Numbered from the stretch's first letter, positions 10,601 through 20,332 are shown. The stretch is 64,000 bases of DNA from Tubiluchus corallicola (GCA_030141605.1 JAQGDQ010000126.1:312001-376000); one strand, 5' to 3'. A program made the numbers and translations. The notes: generated by a model not told the origin, from the letters alone.

Positions 10601-11299
10601 AAAAAAGTAGTTACCGTAAGTGTCCTGCAAATACGTAAACGGAGCAAAGATATACTCTTTATCTTTTCATGTACACGTTGTATATGATTATACGATTATA
10701 CCATAATTGTTGGAGACACGTACGCTGGCGAATATCTGTTTTAGTTGTCTTGTATAACGCAATCACTCAAATCAGACAGGCAAAAAGTTGTTTTGTTTAT
10801 CTGCAGTTTTTAGAATACGTGTTTTGCCTAAAGTATTTTACAGTATTGTTGTTGTTGTTGTCATCATCATCATCATCATCCTCTTCCTCCTCCTCTTACT
10901 CATCATAGTCATCATCATTATCAGCATCATCACCATCCATTAGTCGTCATTATCGTCGTCGTCACAGTCGCCATCATTTTAAAAAAATTAAAAAAATTGC
11001 AGGCAATATGATTTCCTGCTCTTCTCATATAACTTTAATACATTCACAGGCAATTTAATAAGCTCGTTTAGTTTTGTTTACTTAATTATTGTACTACTGA
11101 TGACTATGATTTTTGCAGGAAAGATAAATGGTTTGGTAGGCGAGATTGTCCTGGTGACGACGCATGCGCCGGTAGAGACAGAAATGTGATGGATACTAAG
11201 AAAACCATGTTGGCGTTCATAATTCTGCTTGTTGGATGGGGACTAAGCATCGTAGTTTTAATAATAGAAATCAAAGTCTATAAAAAATTACATTCGTAA
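1319..11299 (+). CDS. Pentraxin-ionotropic glutamate receptor fusion, 9 exons
   Basis: Predicted ligand-gated cation channel subunit. Exons: 1319-1647, 2382-2809, 3137-3201, 3598-3759, 4382-4611, 5193-5314, 5991-6283, 7313-7542, 11119-11299. They total 2040 nt (679 codons plus stop); every phase matches and each border is GT..AG. Residues 1-27 are a signal peptide (a second ATG at 1325 would also serve). Residues 30 to about 225 are a pentraxin domain. S1 starts near 270. APTTMTKER (335-343) matches the GluA2 APLTITLVR agonist loop. M1 is about 380-404, the pore loop ends MILQQG (441-446), M3 is about 457-480, S2 contains GYATEEFFRAS and FFLES, and M4 is about 650-672. The usual amino-terminal LIVBP-like domain is absent. 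Family roles are established knowledge; the fusion is inferred from phase-consistent exons. The main alternative is two genes or isoforms separated by intronic polyadenylation. Confidence 0.88.
2382..2809 (+). CDS. Exon 2: pentraxin C-half
   Basis: The acceptor is atttcag at 2381. It contains EWHAVCATWWNLDGGWSVFV, then GGFLIIGQDVDPIEG and NFEAFQSFTGVLSDLQIF, which match the pentraxin core. D172, D174, E183 and Q186 fall where acidic or Gln calcium ligands of C-reactive protein lie (E138, D140, E147, Q150), while Q139 is replaced by Val. The classical HxCxSW signature has one extra residue (HAVCATW). The donor is GAAAG|GTAGGG (GT at 2810), phase 1. Reading through the donor reaches a stop at 2920-2922. 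Confidence 0.9.
3137..3201 (+). CDS. Exon 3: pentraxin-to-S1 linker
   Basis: A 65-nt exon. The acceptor is ctattgcag (AG 3135-3136) and the donor ATG|GTAACC. In phase 1 it reads KVLRPYWLVEPPGPYAVGVTM. The other phase that could follow exon 2 (phase 0) hits a stop after nine codons. The last residues, VGVTM, followed by QQPF of exon 4, align with the start of S1 in AMPA and NMDA receptors (VTTILE-P, VTIHQEPF). Confidence 0.82.
3598..3759 (+). CDS. Exon 4: S1, first part
   Basis: Phase 0 at both ends. It reads QQPFLMVNDVNLVGFTVDLM, then GGQYFTYKFVIFDHLG and TGALCKLSLG. This follows the iGluR S1 pattern EPFVM..GYCIDL..FTYK..NGMVGEL..G. The donor is CGGA|GTGAGT (GT 3760). Confidence 0.88.
4382..4611 (+). 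CDS. Exon 5: S1 agonist loop and M1
   Basis: Begins VIDILAAPTTMTKERREV. P336, T338 and R343 match GluA2 P478, T480 and R485, the residues that hold the amino-acid backbone of the ligand. TRKYMTFGLTMIIK follows the SKPFMxLGISIL consensus. The hydrophobic stretch FPWLTWLLTIGSFILMAVTM is M1. The donor is AACAG|GTTTGT (GT 4612), phase 2. Confidence 0.92.
5193..5314 (+). CDS. Exon 6: M1-M2 linker and pore loop
   Basis: The acceptor is tttcacacag. The first codon completes AG|A (Arg), giving RMDPYERRL, equivalent to the RFSPYEW motif. The pore helix and loop read FGAEGSMYWLSSMILQQ, with Gln444 at the AMPA/kainate Q/R site. The donor is CAAG|GTATGA, phase 1. Confidence 0.92.
5991..6283 (+). CDS. 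Exon 7: M3 gate and S2, first part
   Basis: Follows acceptor ctcttggcag. VSRAGRVLLVTWWIFSLFML leads into M3. The near-invariant SYTANLAAF is SYAVNLISN here. S2 starts with IHSIEDLLKQDDLEFGCVEG and has ATEEFFRAS at the GSTKEFF position. GluA2 S654 is Ala here and T655 is kept as T518. The donor is ATG|GTAAGA, phase 0. Confidence 0.92.
7313..7542 (+). CDS. Exon 8: S2, main part
   Basis: Phase 0 start after ttgtacag. It reads IDEGYNRVKQGGYVFFLES. E564 in FFLES aligns with GluA2 E705, the ligand amino-group anchor of glutamate-type sites. Cys576 in NKDCS is the first member of the conserved S2 disulfide. SFGLATP matches GYGIATP. The donor is CT|GTAAGT (GT 7543), phase 2. Confidence 0.92.
7797..8082. 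repeat. Two-copy 143-bp tandem duplication
   Basis: The block beginning cacttatatgtg at 7797 recurs at 7940 with only a few differences. Each unit includes gtttggctcgaaagtgcacc and ends near aacacggattttcct. It is a recent local duplication inside intron 8. Confidence 0.95.
10848..10975. repeat. (TTG)n/(TCA)n microsatellites
   Basis: Short TTG repeats followed by TCA, TCC and TCG runs in the last intron of the fusion gene, about 140 bp before exon 9. Confidence 0.9.
11119..11299 (+). CDS. Exon 9: end of S2, M4 and C-terminus
   Basis: Acceptor tttttgcag at 11118. The split codon CT|G gives Leu620, followed by KDKWFGRRDCPGDDAC, equivalent to KNKWWYDKGEC; Cys630 or Cys635 pairs with Cys576. 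MLAFIILLVGWGLSIVVLII is M4. The tail is only about nine residues (EIKVYKKLHS) before TAA at 11297-11299, far shorter than vertebrate receptor tails. Confidence 0.9.
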
Positions 11300-11842
11300 C
11301 GTTGGTATGCAAAATTGAAATTTTAGCAATTCCAAAAAATAATACAAAGGGTGATTAAATCGATCCATTTGTTGTTTATGTTGAAGATGAATTTTGCTAT
11401 TTCGCCAGAGTAAAAACTGATTGAATTTCAAGTTTTGAAAGCTGTCAAATTAAAAATGGTCAGTTCTCTCTGCACCGCTGGTATAAAAGACGTTTTTGTC
11501 GCTTTATTTTTTGGCAGCTAATATCGTTACCAAAAAAGCTATAACGGCCATCTAAAGTATTACAGTTTTAGTGAAGACTTGTATCAATCTGTTTGAATGT
11601 TTCTGCATCATTTGCAAAACACTAAGCCTTATAACATGCCTTATAACACAGACCGAAACATTTAAATTAATTGACACTTCAATGACGCTTTCAGTGGTCG
11701 TTGTGGCAATTTTCTTGCTGAAATTTATAATTTCCAGATGATTGATCTCCAACTGATATTTATGCTGTTAACACGACTGTGTTTGTGGTAGGGCATTATA
11801 AGCTCATACAGCTAGTAAAATTAAGTGATGCGTCGTTTAATA
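11300..11842. other. 3' flank of the fusion gene
   Basis: No exon or element is recognised. No canonical AATAAA is close behind the stop codon, so the transcript end is not visible. Confidence 0.4.
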
Positions 11843-11957
11843 GCGCGTTTAGACGTAGAGACTTCTCTGGCAACTTGTTGCGCAACTTCTCTCTGAGCTG
11901 CTAAGCCATTCACACGTTGCAACAAGTTGCGAGAAATGTCTCTACGTCTGAACGCGC
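11843..11957. mobile_element. Short fold-back MITE-like element
   Basis: Inverted termini of about 40 bp: gcgcgtttagacgtagagac on the left and gtctctacgtctgaacgcgc on the right, continuing inward with caacttgttgc on one arm and gcaacaagttg on the other. The whole is 115 bp with a short loop and no coding capacity. The superfamily and target duplication are not resolved. Confidence 0.75.
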
Positions 11958-13828
11958 CATAAAATTTGCAACAGGTATTTTAAAATCGATAAGTTTGCGA
12001 AGACTTTCTAAATGGTGTTGATAAAGTTATTAAATATAAAACTATTCAGAAGCGTTTGGCAAATTCCATTCATTTTTAAAACAGTACACTAAAAGTGTCC
12101 TGATTTTTAGATAGACCAATTATCACTGAAACAATTTTACTTGAAACTAGCAGGCACAAATTAAAAAAAAATCAAAATTATTTTTTTCTAAATTGCTTTC
12201 GGAAACAGTGTATTGGTAGGCTTCCTGAAGCTGTGGATCATCTACTAGTTTTACGCTAAGTCTTGACAAAAAGCTTTTATATTGCAAAAAAATAAATACT
12301 AATAATTACTCGAGTAGAAAGTTCGCGTGATTTTTTTGGTATTAGTTATTGATACGAACAGTAGACCATAATTAATCGCGTATTGACACAGCATATTCAT
12401 AATAATTCAATTCAGCACGTAAGTAGTTTATATTTAATTTAACGTCGATTATGAGAAATAACGTCGATTATGTGACAGAAGTGCTAATGGACAAATTGAT
12501 GCCACTCGACGGTTGATGTGAAAATCTGAAAGTGAAGCGAAACGCATTACTCGCTGAGGGGTACGAAGTTCATCGCCATTAGTCGCCAGAAAAAGAAGAG
12601 TTTGACAATTAAGTTTATAAGCTCACATTTTAATTTCTGCAATATTTATTTAGGGAACGTTATTAAAATGTCAATGAAATAATTATTTTCATGGTGCAGC
12701 AAAATGCTCATGTCTCAATATTAAAGTTTATCTTTTAAATAAAATAAACTAGCCAAGGTTCGTGTAACGTATTAAACAAATGAAGATCAAATCTTGATTG
12801 GGCTAGGATCACGCAAAAGAAGCAAAAAAAAAAATTAATTTTAACAAGAACGGTTCATAGGCCGCAACTCATTATTTTCTTGAATTGTAACTGTTTCCAA
12901 GACAGTTTTGGTTTTAATTGTGGCTGATCTGTTGTCATATGGACAAGAACATACTATATTTTTGAGTCATAATGAAAAGTTGATGTGCAAAATGACCACT
13001 TGTGCAAATAAGATAACTATATTATGTGACACACTACGCTTGCACCTCAACTGGGACTCCAACCCAAGTCCTGCTTTCTGGGCAGCTAGGTTAACTGTTG
13101 ATATTAGCACCATAGAGAGGTTCACTGACTTACAAAGGTAGGTTATGGGCCACTAGAGGTAACTAACCAATAATTGATAGTCAATTTGGTTGCCAGTTAG
13201 AGGCGAGGAGAATAACTGAGTGGCAGCCGAGCGAAGTTAAGGAACGCTGGGCCTTGGATAAAGGCATAGAGAACTTATCGTGAAAACAGCTTCTAAAGGT
13301 ACATCAGAACAAGATCCAAAAACCACTATAGAATAAACATACCCAGCCTGCCATAACCAAGTACATTATTAGGCCGTGTCGGTAAATGCTGCATCCTGTC
13401 TTGGTATTCACTAAACCTTGTAAAAATGCTGCTGCTGTGACGAGTGTATATTACATGTAAAAACGACTATTAAATTCAAGTTTATTAAATAGTTGTAAAT
13501 ATTTCAGATTTTCAGTTGTGCAACTATAAAGTCTAACAGTGTAATGGTCAGTAAATGTTAAGTACTTTGTGAATTATTTAAAGCTCAAGAATTTGAGTTA
13601 GTTGGACACATTACATCCGTTGAAACACATCTCCAGGCGCGAGAACAATGAGACCGTCAAAAAGTTGTATTTTAAAAAAATGTCGTGTGTCGTCAGCGGC
13701 GCCTGCAGTCATCACTTGGTATTGGTATAATTCACCTGGAGTTGGTATAATTTACTCGTAATGAGCATTAAACAATTTTCGGTTTAGCGGGAACAGGTCT
13801 TCTCTTGTTTGTTTGTTTGTTCGTTCAT
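11958..13828. other. Intergenic stretch with nothing recognised
   Basis: AT-rich DNA. Open frames (for example near 12908-13141) are short and lack protein-like composition or splice context. Confidence 0.4.
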
Positions 13829-13905
13829 TCGTGTGTGTGTGTGTGTGCGTGCGGGCGTGTACGTGTACGTGTGCGTGTTCGCGCGTGCGCGAGGTGTGCG
13901 CACGC
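13829..13905. repeat. (GT)n/(GCGT)n repeat
   Basis: A GT run passing into GC/GT-rich purine-pyrimidine alternation; potential Z-DNA-forming sequence. Confidence 0.85.
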
Positions 13906-14479
13906 TGTCATCTTTTCATGCTTCAATTCTGTAACTATTGTTTGCAAAATCTTCAGTTTCTCCCTACGTCGGAAACATTGTAGTCAAATGTTAGTTTACA
14001 AACTCACTTAACCCTTAACCACCATGGCTACAAGTGAACGTAATTTTCAAACGGCAGAAACATTCCATGAGAGCTTTGCATGTGATTGTTAAAGCGGAAT
14101 TTGAAGTACAGCACTATTATACACTGTAGACCGCTCGTGATTTAAACCAACTCGGCAAATTTTAAATTTAAACATTTAGATTCCAAGATTGTCGGTATGC
14201 CAGCATGCGTTTTCACGACGTATCTAAATGTAGCAAATGCAGTAAAGGGCTGTTTTTCTGAGTGACAAAATACCAGCAATTAACCAATGATGTTAATGAC
14301 TTTATGGTCAGCCTGGGACAAAAAGCAGCCGGCTATTGATTGTTGCCTATACAGAAATATGGTTGGGTTGAAGGGATGACGAGCATAAAAGCTGCTTACA
14401 GCACCAGGCCCTTTTTAAGAAAGAAGTTCACGTGGCAAAACTTGACATGCTTAATGATAGACACATCAGTTCTACAATT

Positions 14480-14514
14480 TCTACAATCCAGTGTTATATA
14501 TATATATATATATT
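14480..14514. repeat. (TA)n microsatellite
   Basis: Short perfect TA run within non-coding sequence. Confidence 0.85.
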
Positions 14515-14689
14515 TTGAAAACTGTATTACTTACTTCACGCTATTTACTTAGCCCGTATATTTGCTTAATTTAAGACATTGACTTAGTCACTTCACGCAT
14601 TCTGTACAATGCCTGGGTATCTAGAAAAGTTAAATTGAACACGAATTACGTTCATTTTACACTTTGTCAAAAGTATAGATGGTACATTA

Positions 14690-14895
14690 TACAAAATGTC
14701 TAAAAAAGTATGAAACTGTCACACAAAATGCCTAAGAAAAGTGTGAGAGTAGCTAACAAAATGTTCAGGGAATGTGTGAATGTGTCATGCAAAATGCCTA
14801 AGAAACGTGTGAAAGCGTCATGCAAAATGCCTAAGAAACGTGTGAAAGCGTCATACAAAATGTCTAGGAAAAGTGTGAAAGTGTCACATTAAAAA
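14690..14895. repeat. 33-bp minisatellite, about six units
   Basis: The repeated unit is based on caaaatgcctaagaaacgtg followed by tgaaagcgtcatg. The 33-bp period is a multiple of three, so one frame reads repeated KMPKKRVKAS blocks. No upstream coding context supports translation. Confidence 0.9.
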
Positions 14896-15091
14896 ATGTT
14901 TCACACTTTGCCTGAAATGTGCAAGCAATATATAAAATGACATTTTTCATTATTTTACTAGGTGTTTTATAAAGCTCCACATTTTGCGCATTGTCCATCC
15001 TAGGAAACGTAGTTGTTATCTGGCATTCGGGCATCACAGTTACACAATCTAAAGAAGTTGAAAAATTTCAAGAAAGGATGCAAAATAATAT

Positions 15092-15095
<4 letters not shown>

Positions 15096-15172
<77 letters not shown>
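15096..15172. repeat. (AAT)n microsatellite
   Basis: About 25 AAT/ATA units; the poly-Asn reading frame is not a gene. Confidence 0.97.
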
Positions 15173-15544
15173 GAACATACCAAAACTCACTTATCGATTT
15201 AAAACTTTAGTTACTGGAAAAGCGGCGAACTAAACTGTGTTTCAAATTTTGACGCAAATTAACCAAGGGGTTTTTATTTTACGATAAAGACCGAGCGACG
15301 TAACAAATTATTCCATGAAAGTTTTGCTAAAATGTGTTGCTAACGGGACAGAATGACCAAATGGCAATCGCGATGCTCCTGGTAGTACAATAACCAAGTT
15401 CTCCGGGCCGCAACAAGTTGGCATAGATATATGAGGGCACCAAAGACAAAAACATGTGTTCCAGCATATTGTTTATGTGTGGCTTATCAAGTCTAGTGAC
15501 AATTCTTCTAATAGGTTAATAAAAGGTTCCCTGTTTAATTTTTA

Positions 15545-15840
15545 GACATTCACATCAACCAGACGGCAAAACGTCGGCTTCCCATCTGAGAGATCGTGAG
15601 TTCGATACCGCAGCTGAGTCACGCCAAAGACTTTAAAAAATGGTACCTGCTGCTACCCTGCCTGGCGCGTGGAATTTAGGGTAAAAGTGGGGTAATAATA
15701 GTCTCTGTTATGTTGTTGTAGTTTGTTATTTGCAGAGCAATAATAGCTCTTTGAGCTAATGCTAATTGTTCATCCAAAAGCCGACATGCCGACGTTAAAT
15801 ATTCTTGTTGTTGTTGTTGTTGTTATTGTTATTGTTTCGT
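15545..15840 (+). mobile_element. tRNA-derived SINE-like element
   Basis: The head resembles a tRNA: cgtcggcttcccatctgaga followed by gatcgtgagttcgataccgc, a box-B-like GTTCGA motif. Then comes a unique body (caaagactttaaaaaatggt) and a tail of TTG/TTA repeats at about 15805-15838. The layout of tRNA-like head, body and simple-repeat tail is that of SINEs. Box A is degenerate, and no second copy is seen in this window. Confidence 0.6.
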
Positions 15841-16420
15841 CTCAGTTGTCAAGGTAAACATAAGGTGCTGCCAGAAAGAAAAATACTGCTATGTGTTCTC
15901 CAAACTTTTTCCTACATAAAAGACAAGAGGGTAATAATACCCCACATAAGGTACTATCTGGCACTCGTGCTTTGTAAAAAAAGCATGAATAGTAGTTTTC
16001 AACAAAACCAAGGTATGGTTGCATAACAAACTGAAAAATATTTAATCATCCCCATTTTGAAAATTTTTCGTTGTATGCATCAATATAAAAAATGTGAGCA
16101 AACATGCTGGGCTAATGTTGGCTAAGGGTTAAAAATTCAAAACACGATAATTTTAGCTTTCAATTAGTTTGCGTATTTAGTTAGACTATTGCACGGTAAA
16201 GATCAGAGAAAATCAAACGAAATGTTTGGTGGTTGGTTTGTATTACTCGTATTTGTTCATAACATATGATATTTTTAGATAAATGTATTTTTGTGTAAAT
16301 TGCGTGGATAATTAAATTTGCTTAGTAAATTATTTGTGGCTTCTTAAATTTCAAATTATTTTTTGCTATTTTAGCAAGCTGCACAGTAATTTGGTTTTAA
16401 CTGTAATGTTTGTTTTAATA

Positions 16421-16622
16421 AACTTACTTCTTACTTACTTATTTACTTACTCACTCACTCACTTACTAATTAACTTACTTACTCCCTACCTACCTCCCTC
16501 CCTCCCTCCCTCCCTCTCTATCCTCACTCACTCACTCATTCGCTCGCTCGCACGCACGCACGCACTCACACTCACTCACTCACTCACTCACTCACCCCTC
16601 TCTCCCCCGTCCTTTCTCACCC
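16421..16622. repeat. Compound (TTAC)n/(CCCT)n/(ACTC)n repeat
   Basis: A run of tetranucleotides changing from ttac to cccт-type (CCCT) to actc and cgca. It is strongly pyrimidine-rich on the plus strand and has no coding signal. Confidence 0.9.
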
Positions 16623-17408
16623 CCCTCTTCTCGAATATAAATATGGTGCATATAGCAAACTCAGCGGTTTTACATACATATTGTACAAAGCCAGCAGGAA
16701 ATACAGAAACAGTACAGAAAATTGCAATCGTTCCTGGATAGCTGCACCGCTAACGCTGTAACAATTACCGTGTTCATGAAACCCGTCTTGATTACTCTGG
16801 CTTCATTTGATGTAGGAGTCACACAGTGCAAGTCGCTTTACAGCAAAGTGGTTTTAGCTTGTGCTCACTTCTCGCGTAACAGAAATACAATCAGGTAAAG
16901 GCGTTGAGTCTCAGAAAATTTAATCGTAGAACAAATTTTCGAAAGTGTTTGTACCTTACGTAGTAACATTCGTTTTTGAGTATGTGTTACAAACTTGATT
17001 ATTTCATTTGTGAAGGTTTGCTACATAATTATATCTGAAGTGCGATATAATATCATGTATACCAAATCCACTTCAGTTTGCCGTCTATGTCTTGAAAAAT
17101 TGTTCATTCTAACCGAAACAAAAAAAAATTCACTATGTCCGCTTATTCAGTTTGGCAATACAAAAATAAAGTGAAATTAACCTATTTATTCTGTTATTAT
17201 GTTCAGATGGAATCAGCTAGATAGGAAGTGAGAAAATCCGGAAAATCCGTGCGTAAGTTGACATTTTGCAGGGCAGAGCTCCTGGTTTCTGATAATAAGA
17301 TTTTGCACTGATTATACAATGCGAAGGTATGCTATTTAAGTTTTTGAGACACTGTACTGTGTGACTAAGTGACAGCAATGACTACATAATGAGGAGGTGA
17401 ATGTGAAC
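16623..17408. other. Upstream region of the amine receptor
   Basis: No exon is recognised. It should contain the promoter and 5' UTR of the receptor starting at 17409; no clear TATA box is singled out. Confidence 0.4.
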
Positions 17409-19016
17409 ATGGCAAATTGTTCAGTGGAAGTCAACATAACGTCGCTGTGTTACACTCATTCAGTTACCACAACGGTTGAATTTGGTTACGACGATGTTCT
17501 GATAATTGCAGCTTGTTGCCTCCTGATCATTTGTGCATTAGTGGGAAACTTGCTGGTCATTGTCGCTGTCGCCACTAATCGTCGCCTACGGTCAGTGACA
17601 AATTGCTTCGTGGTTTCTCTGGCGGCTGCTGATGCTTTGGTGGCAGTTCTCGTGATGCCCATGGCTACTGCAGAAGAAGTTACCAATACGTGGGTGTTTG
17701 GTCGGTTTATGTGTGACGTCTACACATCAATGGATGTAATGATGTGCACTGCATCAATACTTAATCTGTGTTGCATTAGCGTTGATAGATATCTGGCAAT
17801 AACAAGACCATTAATGTATGTAACGAAGCGTACTAAGAAGCTTGCGTTGATTATGGTAACAGTGGCTTGGCTACTGTCTGCTGTTATAATACTTCCTGCT
17901 GTTGTGGGATGGAAGGACAAGGAGTATGGTTTAGACGATACAGTGTGTTATATACCACGTGCACCTGGTTTCGTGGTTTACTCTGCTTGTGGCTCATTTT
18001 TCATTCCAATGGTTATCATGCTTTATATGTATTACAGAATATTTCGTGTTGCAAATAATCGCGAGAAGTACCTCACATCATACACCCGCCACTTGTCTGG
18101 AAAATATGGCTCTAATTCTGGCAATGAAGATGCCAGTTTAAGTGACATCAGTGCTAGTAACAAAAATCTTAACGAAGATAAGGGCAGTGGCTCACGGGGT
18201 ATAACAATGGAGAAATCAAAATTCAGTTTTTACCGTTTCCAACCAAAGCGACTGTGTGAAGTGTACCTATTGCGGGCTGTTAGTGCAAAATGTTCCACCA
18301 AATGTGAATCCATTCCGCTTGGCAAAGATTCTGTAGAATTAAACATTTGTGCCCAATCTCCAAAATCTTGCAGGACTGGAGAAAGTTCTTTGACGGTCAG
18401 AAACATGCATGTACAACATTCCACGTCTTGCCCCGGTTCATTTAATAGGCCAATCAGTCAACGAAGTGGCAATTTAATTTCACTTGAACGTGATGTTCCG
18501 TGGAAAGAATCACCTCAAAATACCAACCCGAGTCAATCTGTGGAAGACGACCGTGACACTGAAAAAACAAAAGCCAAAGAACAAGCAATTTTTAAAAAGG
18601 AGCACAAGGCAGCAAAAACGCTTGCTATAGTAGTTGGAGCGTTCACAGTGTGTTGGATGCCTTTCTTTGCACTGTACGTAGTTAAACCTTTCTGTCAGTG
18701 CGACATTCCACACGCTTGGCTTCGATTCACTGTTTGGTTGGGTTATTTAAACTCAGCCGTCAATCCACTAATTTACGCATTTCATAGTGCAGAGTTTCGA
18801 CACACGTTCTGGTCTCTCACGTGTGCCCTAATTTGCAAACTTTGCAGTTCGAATGCCCCAGAATCGAGCCAACCGACTGTGGTAGGAACAATAGAAAGGA
18901 AAATGGTTTTGCAAACTGCAGAATCTTCTAAATTACACAAGAAAGGCGAAGCACAATATGGCAGTAGGCAACTTAGTAGTGGCGGAAATGCATTGGTAAT
19001 ACCTAATCTTGTCTAA
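17409..19016 (+). CDS. Biogenic-amine GPCR (alpha1-adrenergic/octopamine/dopamine-like)
   Basis: Single-exon class A receptor, 535 aa from ATG 17409 (the frame is open slightly upstream but has no earlier ATG). Seven membrane segments are visible. Hallmarks: GNLLV in TM1 (N47), SLAAADALV in TM2 (D75), DVMMCTASILNLC in TM3 with Asp109 at 3.32 for the amine, DRY 126-128, Cys102-Cys180, YSACGSFF in TM5 (Ser at 5.42 and 5.46, Ala at 5.43), CWMPFF in TM6 (415-420), WLGYLNSAVNPLIY in TM7. The N-terminus has NCS and NIT glycosylation sites. The TM5 SAxGSF pattern and the TM6/TM7 wording are closest to alpha1-adrenergic and octopamine receptors, but dopamine or tyramine cannot be excluded. The third intracellular loop is long (about 185 aa), which is often associated with Gi or Gq coupling; the G protein cannot be read from sequence. 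Confidence 0.93.
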   Translation: MANCSVEVNITSLCYTHSVTTTVEFGYDDVLIIAACCLLIICALVGNLLVIVAVATNRRLRSVTNCFVVSLAAADALVAVLVMPMATAEEVTNTWVFGRFMCDVYTSMDVMMCTASILNLCCISVDRYLAITRPLMYVTKRTKKLALIMVTVAWLLSAVIILPAVVGWKDKEYGLDDTVCYIPRAPGFVVYSACGSFFIPMVIMLYMYYRIFRVANNREKYLTSYTRHLSGKYGSNSGNEDASLSDISASNKNLNEDKGSGSRGITMEKSKFSFYRFQPKRLCEVYLLRAVSAKCSTKCESIPLGKDSVELNICAQSPKSCRTGESSLTVRNMHVQHSTSCPGSFNRPISQRSGNLISLERDVPWKESPQNTNPSQSVEDDRDTEKTKAKEQAIFKKEHKAAKTLAIVVGAFTVCWMPFFALYVVKPFCQCDIPHAWLRFTVWLGYLNSAVNPLIYAFHSAEFRHTFWSLTCALICKLCSSNAPESSQPTVVGTIERKMVLQTAESSKLHKKGEAQYGSRQLSSGGNALVIPNLV

Positions 19017-19166
19017 ATGTTTGTGAGAAAAGCAAATATTCTAATGTTTGCTACTTTATCAGTCAGCACAGAGATGTTTAAAATAGAAGTTGAATAACAG
19101 TCTAAAATTCTGTCTAACTGTCAGAGTTAAATTTAGTCCAACTAACCAACATACATTATTCCGTGT

Positions 19167-19172
19167 AATAAA
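19167..19172 (+). promoter_or_regulatory. Candidate polyadenylation signal
   Basis: AATAAA 151 nt after the amine-receptor stop codon, in the right strand and position for its 3' end. Confidence 0.5.
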
Positions 19173-19221
19173 AAAGTAAAAGTCTAATTTCTACATTTGG
19201 TAGGTTCGTATTGATAAGGTT

Positions 19222-20290
19222 TAGAAAAAGTTTGAGTTAGTTTACTCTGTCGAACGCTTTTGGTGCGTCAATAAACAGAATGTGTACAGTGCTTTGTTGA
19301 TTAACGTAATAGTCAAGCACCTCTTTTAAAATATGGATGCACGTCTCTGTGCCAAAGTTTTCAACAAAACCAAACTGGTTTGGCGTGGTACTCAAACAAG
19401 AACTGTAACGATCGAGAAGCAGTATTTCTATAACTTTGCTTCCTACAGATGAAAGAGCGATAGGCCTATAGTTGTTTTTGTCTGTAATATTATCCCCACT
19501 TTTGTCTTTAACGAGAGGCGTACTACCACAGATAACATTAGCGAATGCGGCAGGTAACCGTGTGTTACACAGGACGTGAATAGCAGCGCCAACATGATTG
19601 GCAGCAAATGGGATGAAATACGGAAATGTTCACCTTTAAGTCCGTCTGGACCAGCTGATTTATGTAACGAAAGCTTAGCAATTGCCTCTTGCACTTCAAA
19701 AACTGTAAATGCATTAATGGGTGTTATACGATGGCTCAGAACATATTTTCTGCGCGCGTTGAGAACTGTATTGTCAACTGAATTTAACGAATTTTTTATC
19801 ATGATTACACCACATTGCACATATGTCTTTTTCCCCATTTCTTTCACCAACTTATGGAGAAAGGGGAAGTTTTTGAATTTGTTTCTTTTTTATAGATGTC
19901 CAAAACTCATAATGCATAAGTTTATTAGCCAACTTATCAGCAATAATACGTCTCTCATTACGTTTACACACACGCAAAGCGCGTTTAAACAATGCACGAG
20001 AACGGCGCATTTCGTCAGCTAAGTAGCCATTACGTGGCTTACCATTTATACGCCATGCAAGGAAACACGGGCGAGAATATTTATGACTGTCTGCAACGTA
20101 GTTATTCCAGCCAGGTATCCTCTTATCCAGCAGATATTAGATCCAATTTGCTTCCGTAGAATACTGATAGTGGCTGAAACTTTTAGTACGTTAATATTTT
20201 CATACAGATTAGACAGGTCATTTTGGTGTTGTTCGTTTTCACAGTGCACATTATTACAAAGTAGACTGACTGACTGACTGACTGACTGAC
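19222..20290 (-). mobile_element. Decayed non-LTR retrotransposon RT fragment
   Basis: Minus-strand remnant of a LINE ORF2. In order it shows an IPGWNNYVADS segment, the RT-leading helix region (KPRNGYLADEMRRSRALFKR), the RT entry motif EVQEAIAKLSLHKSAGPDGL near 19660, and FIDAPKAFDRVN near 19230-19260, just before truncation. Several frameshifts (for example near 19500 and 20120) show it is dead. The catalytic YADD part is missing. The element ends close behind the amine-receptor gene on the opposite strand. Confidence 0.88.
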
Positions 20291-20332
20291 TACTGTCTGA
20301 CACTGGCTGATTGACTGAGTGACTGACTGATT
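20263..20332. repeat. (GACT)n microsatellite
   Basis: Perfect then degenerate GACT repeats. Confidence 0.93.

Larger units (their letters stand above)
7543..11118 (+). other. Intron 8 of the fusion gene (3.6 kb)
   Basis: The largest intron. It carries a two-copy 143-bp tandem duplication (7797-8082) and TTG/TCA microsatellites (10848-10975). The remainder shows no exon with the right phase that would extend S2. Confidence 0.75.

Noticed and set aside
12908-13141. 77-codon plus-strand frame
   Set aside because: No recognised motif, conserved pattern or splice context.
14690-14895. CRISPR-like array
   Set aside because: Contiguous minisatellite without spacers in a eukaryotic genome.
19576-20022. 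148-codon plus-strand frame
   Set aside because: It is the antisense of the RT remnant on the minus strand, whose motifs are clear.
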